Positions 21,601 to 25,191 of a stretch of 25,191 nt of DNA are shown piece after piece. Source of the DNA: Hofstenia miamia (taxonomy: Eukaryota; Xenacoelomorpha; Acoela). How positions within the stretch are numbered: the first letter of the stretch is position 1; the number at the start of each line of letters is the position of its first letter. The position numbers were made by a program, and so were the translations under genes. The notes beneath the pieces were generated by a model that searched no databases, was not told where the DNA came from, and saw only the letters and a program-made list of their open reading frames with translations. The DNA lies in contig SCFE01000033.1 in assembly GCA_004352715.1 (NCBI GenBank), forward strand, positions 1,073,026-1,098,216. The letters run 5' to 3'.

Positions 21601-21655
21601 AAGAGTTGGGATGATGAGTTAGCAGCTGAAATGATTGAGGAAGCTCAGAATTTAA
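18640..21655 (+). pseudogene. Decayed coding block of unknown function, copy 2
   Basis: Plus-strand open segments in shifting frames: about 18680-18790 (VKVQTLCGERTAEIQGVKNQ), a Ser/Pro-rich stretch near 18915-18990 (NPVSSQTTSHAPPSLSTIV), 19014-19283 (NEVVHPYFIALTQAMKII), 19386-19540 (SIKNIIEQIKITYCIAKVEE), 19480-19821 (LQTQMLELLNPEIHMICVTD), about 19850-19960 (YKVSLFAEERMHNIYA), 20272-20460, about 20520-20650 (DKDIVRLMKIFLIEMLMKEE), and 21270-21660 (NSLMSVFTYF, ITLKGLHLYAQFYDIF, VTHREAVMQV). Many stops and frameshifts. The pieces are colinear with the block at 5440-7770. It lies directly 3' of Ty3/gypsy integrase, where some retroelements carry an env or extra gene, but I see no signal peptide, furin site or clear transmembrane anchor, so env is not claimed. 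Confidence 0.65.
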
Positions 21656-21659
21656 TATG

Positions 21660-22193
21660 AGGGCTATGCTTAAAATTAATACCCAAAGTTTAAATTATGC
21701 AAGGTGGCCTGTAATGTCACTCAGGGAAAAATCAGGGTTTCTATGTTTAATTGTTTACACCTATTAGGTGGTAGTGACTATTAGCAAAAGCTTAGGGTCC
21801 CAATTAAATAATAGAGCTTTGTTTATGGTAGCTAGGGACACTGGTATAGTGACTATTGGCAAAAGTTTCTTTGGTACCACTGATATAATTCCTATCTTAA
21901 TATATTTAATATATATATCAGTTAATATATATTTTATTATTCATTTGTAAATAGCCTCATTGATTTATTTTAATTAATTGGATATATTTTGTGATCTTCC
22001 TGTTTTGATATTAATCATACGACCTTTGTGCTGTATTTGATTGTCTCCTCAATTCTCACATGGCGTTGCTTAATTTAATATTTGATTATGAGGGAAAATT
22101 GTAAACAATTTGCAGGTATTAAACCTAGAGCAAGCTGTAACTTGTTAATCACAAACAATTAGTTTAGCTCAACTCACAACACTAGTGTTATTA
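21660..22193. other. Non-coding stretch with a short tandem pair
   Basis: TAGTGACTATTAGCAAAAGC at 21772-21791 recurs as TAGTGACTATTGGCAAAAGT at 21847-21866 (75-bp spacing). This may be a remnant of an LTR or tandem repeat. No LTR pair was recognised around pol. Confidence 0.45.
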
Positions 22194-22211
22194 TCTCTCT
22201 CTCTCTCTCTT
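22194..22211. repeat. (TC)n microsatellite
   Basis: A short run of TC dinucleotides. Confidence 0.9.
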
Positions 22212-23159
22212 TTATTATGGTTTATTTTGTGTTATCTGCAATGATAATAATAAGGCTCTGGCAACAATTTGGGAATCATAGTGGAATGGGGAGGGATCAT
22301 TAGCAACCTATTCTGGCACCCTGAATTGTGGTCACATTAAGTTACACATAGGTATAGGGCTAGTGGATATAAACTTTTTCTTTTCAATTCATTTGAAAAA
22401 ATGCACGTAATATTTTACATTGTGGTTAAATCATGCCTTTTGGCCTGCACAAATGCATGGTGATTACATGCTATTTATCTTATTTTATTATCTACATAGG
22501 TCTAGGGATAATAAACTTTATTGAGGTAGATAATACAAAGTGATACACACAGGGCAGCACTGTTTGTTTTCTACTAGGGAACACTTAGCTCATGATGGAT
22601 CTTTGGTGTGATGCCATGTGGAATTGGTGAACATAAGTCTTCTTAGAACCTAGTATATGCTAATATGTTTAATTACTGATCATTGATTTTGCTGGAATCA
22701 GAGTTGGAGTAGGTTGATTCTCTTTGTTTCTATAGCTATTTAGTGCCCATCTGTAGGAGTCAGATAGCTGAATTGGCAGTTTAGCCTAACTGACAAACCT
22801 CCAACTGGTGCAGGATTTCATAAATCAAATTGAGAACACTATCTAAAGTATATTTTTACAATTATATTTTCTGTTTTGCTTTGTCAATGTGTATATCATA
22901 AGTGCAAATTACGCATTGGAAAGTTCTAAAAAATACTTTAAAAATGCTACAAACAGAATCTTCTTGAAATATTCTGCGTTGAATTCTAATTTTTGCAAGA
23001 AATCTTTGTCATCAAAGTTGACTTTCTTACAGAAGAACACCTGTTTGTTTGAAATTAAACTTGTTTCTATTTAGTATTTTGAATAATCTCATTATTCAAG
23101 AAAAGATGCTAAATGTTCTAATTGAGCTAGATAAAGAAGAGATGCTAGTGACTTAAAAT
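22212..23159. other. Non-coding stretch
   Basis: No gene recognised. The Lys/Ser-rich open frame at 22889-23074 has no family signature and is probably chance. Confidence 0.5.
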
Positions 23160-23940
23160 TTACTCTTCTAATGGAACTGTAAGTGCTATGCCCAAATCGT
23201 CCTAGAGATTACTCCTCGCAGTGGTTTCTGGATTTTAATCAACACTCAATGGGCGAGTCGTGTACGGAGTCCTGCACTTACATCAGACGTAAAAACCAGG
23301 GTAATAGGCGGTGCGACCACGTGTACTATGTACTTATTGGGGCAGTAATGGTGAAGAAGCCTGTCTGTTCTAGTACTGTGGAGACAGACTGTCACACAGT
23401 CAAAGCACTGTTAGTAAGACTGCTACTGACACCAACTTTAGGGTAGTCATACAGAGAGGAAACTTTCTGCCTCTGACATATGAGATAAGCCTAGGCCAGT
23501 GTTTGCTGGGCCTTCCTGTGAGGCAGCTTTGCTGTGTCACAGGTAGTTATTATCCGACATATTTCACCCTACCCATGGAGTTTCAAACACTAGAATGCAT
23601 TTTAGTGAATGCACTTTGCATTTCAGTGCAGTTAGACTCCAATATTGTCCTCTTATCTTAATAGCAGCCAACAGGGGCTCTCTTAATTTACCACCGTTAG
23701 TAGCCTTGATTGGCCAAAGTGGGAGAGGTGCAACCCTCTCAACTGAAGTTCGGTCTTCAGCTTCACTTTGCTGATCAGACACAACACAGATCAGCACACT
23801 GCGTGCTGGGGATCGCCAGAGGTTTCTCACGTCAAATTGGCCTTAGTGGTACACTCCTTGGGGTTAATGTCCGAACTCGAATCGTGGCTACACCCACTCA
23901 TCAGTCCGTCTACTGACTGAGTAACACTTCTATGCAAAGA
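23160..23940. repeat. Less AT-rich block, possible interspersed repeat of unknown class
   Basis: Base composition changes abruptly to a more balanced mix between about 23160 and 23940, unlike the DNA on either side. Open frames of 68-88 codons occur on both strands but match nothing I know. GTCCGAACTCGAATCGTGG (23869-23887) has a weak resemblance to a Pol III B box in reverse complement (GATTCGAGTTCGGAC), but no convincing A box or tRNA fold accompanies it. It may be a repeat or a transposon untranslated region. Confidence 0.35.
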
Positions 23941-25191
23941 CAAAAGACTAATGTATCCGAATACCGCCATACAATCAAATAAGATGTAGAGTGCTGCTTG
24001 CCTCACTTTGTAACATTTTAATGAAACCTTTGCTCACCCTTTATTTAGCTGTTCCCTTTTCAAAGAAGGGTTGCTGCTGATACTGATCTGAATTGATATT
24101 AGCATTCTGAAATCAAATCAATTTACTCGATTTAATTGGATATGGATTTTCATATCAATTGGTTTTAATTGATTTGAGGTGATTTAAAAAATCTTCAAAG
24201 TTGTAAAATACAATTTATGCACAGCGTTAAATTCTCTTTTATCTTACTGGGTTTGATGGTGATGGCTTCATAACCAGTAGTAATATTTGTAAGCAAATTT
24301 TTCACCAATGAAATTCAATTTATCAAGTGATTCACCTTAAAAACAGATAAATTTTAGGAAAAATCTACCATCAACCATATGTGTAAATGGGCTGAGTTGA
24401 AAATTTAAGGTTCTATTTCTGTAAATAAAATAGTTAATAGATTATTTTAAAAGGCATAACTATGTGAGTTCATGAGTAATAATTTTTTAGATTACAAAGT
24501 GGAACAATGTTTTCGAGAGCCAAAAGTTACTTGAAAAATTTAATTGTGCCAATTTAGCAATTTTTTAGATTCCTCTATTTTCTAGTAGTGATATTAGATG
24601 GGCCAAATTTGGACCTCAAATTTTATGTTTTTCTGGAGAGGGAGGGGTCTTAGGGTAAAAGAATGTGAATTCGCCACATTTTTTATTGAATACATTTTAC
24701 GTTTTATGAAAATTTCTTAGAACAAGGAAGGCAAGGAAATAAAAAGGAGTGGTCATTGTAGAATCGGTGGCTGGGTGGAAAACTTAGCTAGAAACTTAAT
24801 TGACTCCACAAAAGGTTTGAATAGCGTTTACTGAACAGCCATGATTCCAGAAACAGGTTACCAGAGAACTTATAGCATATAGATATAACATTGGTAATTC
24901 ATCCAAGTAACAGAAATACTTTTAGGTAAGAACCAAGATGACCAATTCCTATGGCTTCCAGCCGAAGCGGAACATCCAGAAGTAAAGTGCTAAACCTATT
25001 GACTGGTGCTACCCTATTTGTCTCACTTGCTTAATTTCTATTTCACTTCAAAAATACAAACTCTCATTTTCATTGTTATCTCTCAGCTCACTATTAAATA
25101 ATCTGTAATTGCCAGATATTCGTGCTAGCCAATGGCATGGTATCATCACAGTGTAAGGTTTTATAAGTGCATGTACGTGTTGAAATACGAA
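23941..25191. other. AT-rich non-coding stretch with one large imperfect inverted repeat
   Basis: TCAAATCAATT (24113-24123) pairs with AATTGATTTGA (24167-24177). Inside it GATATG (24139-24144) pairs with CATATC (24151-24156), giving a possible long stem-loop. Nothing else is recognisable up to the window end. Confidence 0.5.

Noticed and set aside
14551-22193. LTR pair around the Ty3/gypsy pol
   Set aside because: No matching direct repeats, primer-binding site or target duplication could be found by eye on the two sides.
23877-23904. Hammerhead-ribozyme-like core on the minus strand (CTGATGAG, then a GTGG/CCAC stem II)
   Set aside because: The invariant GAAA after stem II reads GATT and no convincing stem III with cleavage site is present, so it would not be an active ribozyme.
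1-25191. CRISPR array, bacterial operon or prokaryotic regulatory sites
   Set aside because: No regular spaced repeats or compact gene arrangement; the window is clearly eukaryotic.

Overview
This window is AT-rich, gene-poor eukaryotic DNA, most likely from an animal. The evidence is long (TA)n microsatellites, assembly gaps written as N, a Tc1/mariner element, a decayed Ty3/gypsy pol region, and a minus-strand tRNA-Gly-like locus with a T7 tract just downstream. There are no operons, ribosome binding sites or intact protein genes. An invertebrate such as a mollusc fits, but the sequence does not settle the taxon. Nearly all recognisable coding sequence is dead mobile-element or virus-like DNA with in-frame stops and frameshifts.

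Layout: (1) 1-808 and 2748-3672 carry two almost identical copies of a segment. A third, older copy is split between 10036-10455 and 14098-14550. Inside each young copy, on the minus strand, lies an 82-nt candidate terminal exon behind a good splice acceptor. (2) 809-2747 is AT-rich, with a (TA)n tract, a diverged tandem repeat and a nested inverted-repeat patch resembling a hAT end. (3) 4902-4970 is the tRNA-Gly(TCC)-like gene. (4) 5440-7770 is a decayed protein-coding block of unknown function. (5) 8096-9499 is a Tc1/mariner element, truncated on its left, with a dead transposase and an N gap inside its right terminal repeat. It ends against a (TA)n-rich microsatellite. (6) 10646-11505 looks like a small non-autonomous DNA element with repeated GTGCCAAC boxes. 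(7) 15400-18545 is a Ty3/gypsy pol pseudogene (linker, reverse transcriptase, RNase H, integrase). (8) 18640-21655 is a second decayed coding block of unknown function. (9) 21660-25191 has no recognisable gene, apart from a less AT-rich block at about 23160-23940.

The most interesting observation is that blocks (4) and (8) are colinear paralogues. At least five separated translated segments match in the same order, ending in a shared ITLKGxxLYxxxYDxF motif. I do not recognise the family. The second copy directly follows the Ty3/gypsy integrase, so it may be an extra 3' cargo of that retroelement or a separate endogenous element. The first copy has no visible pol next to it.
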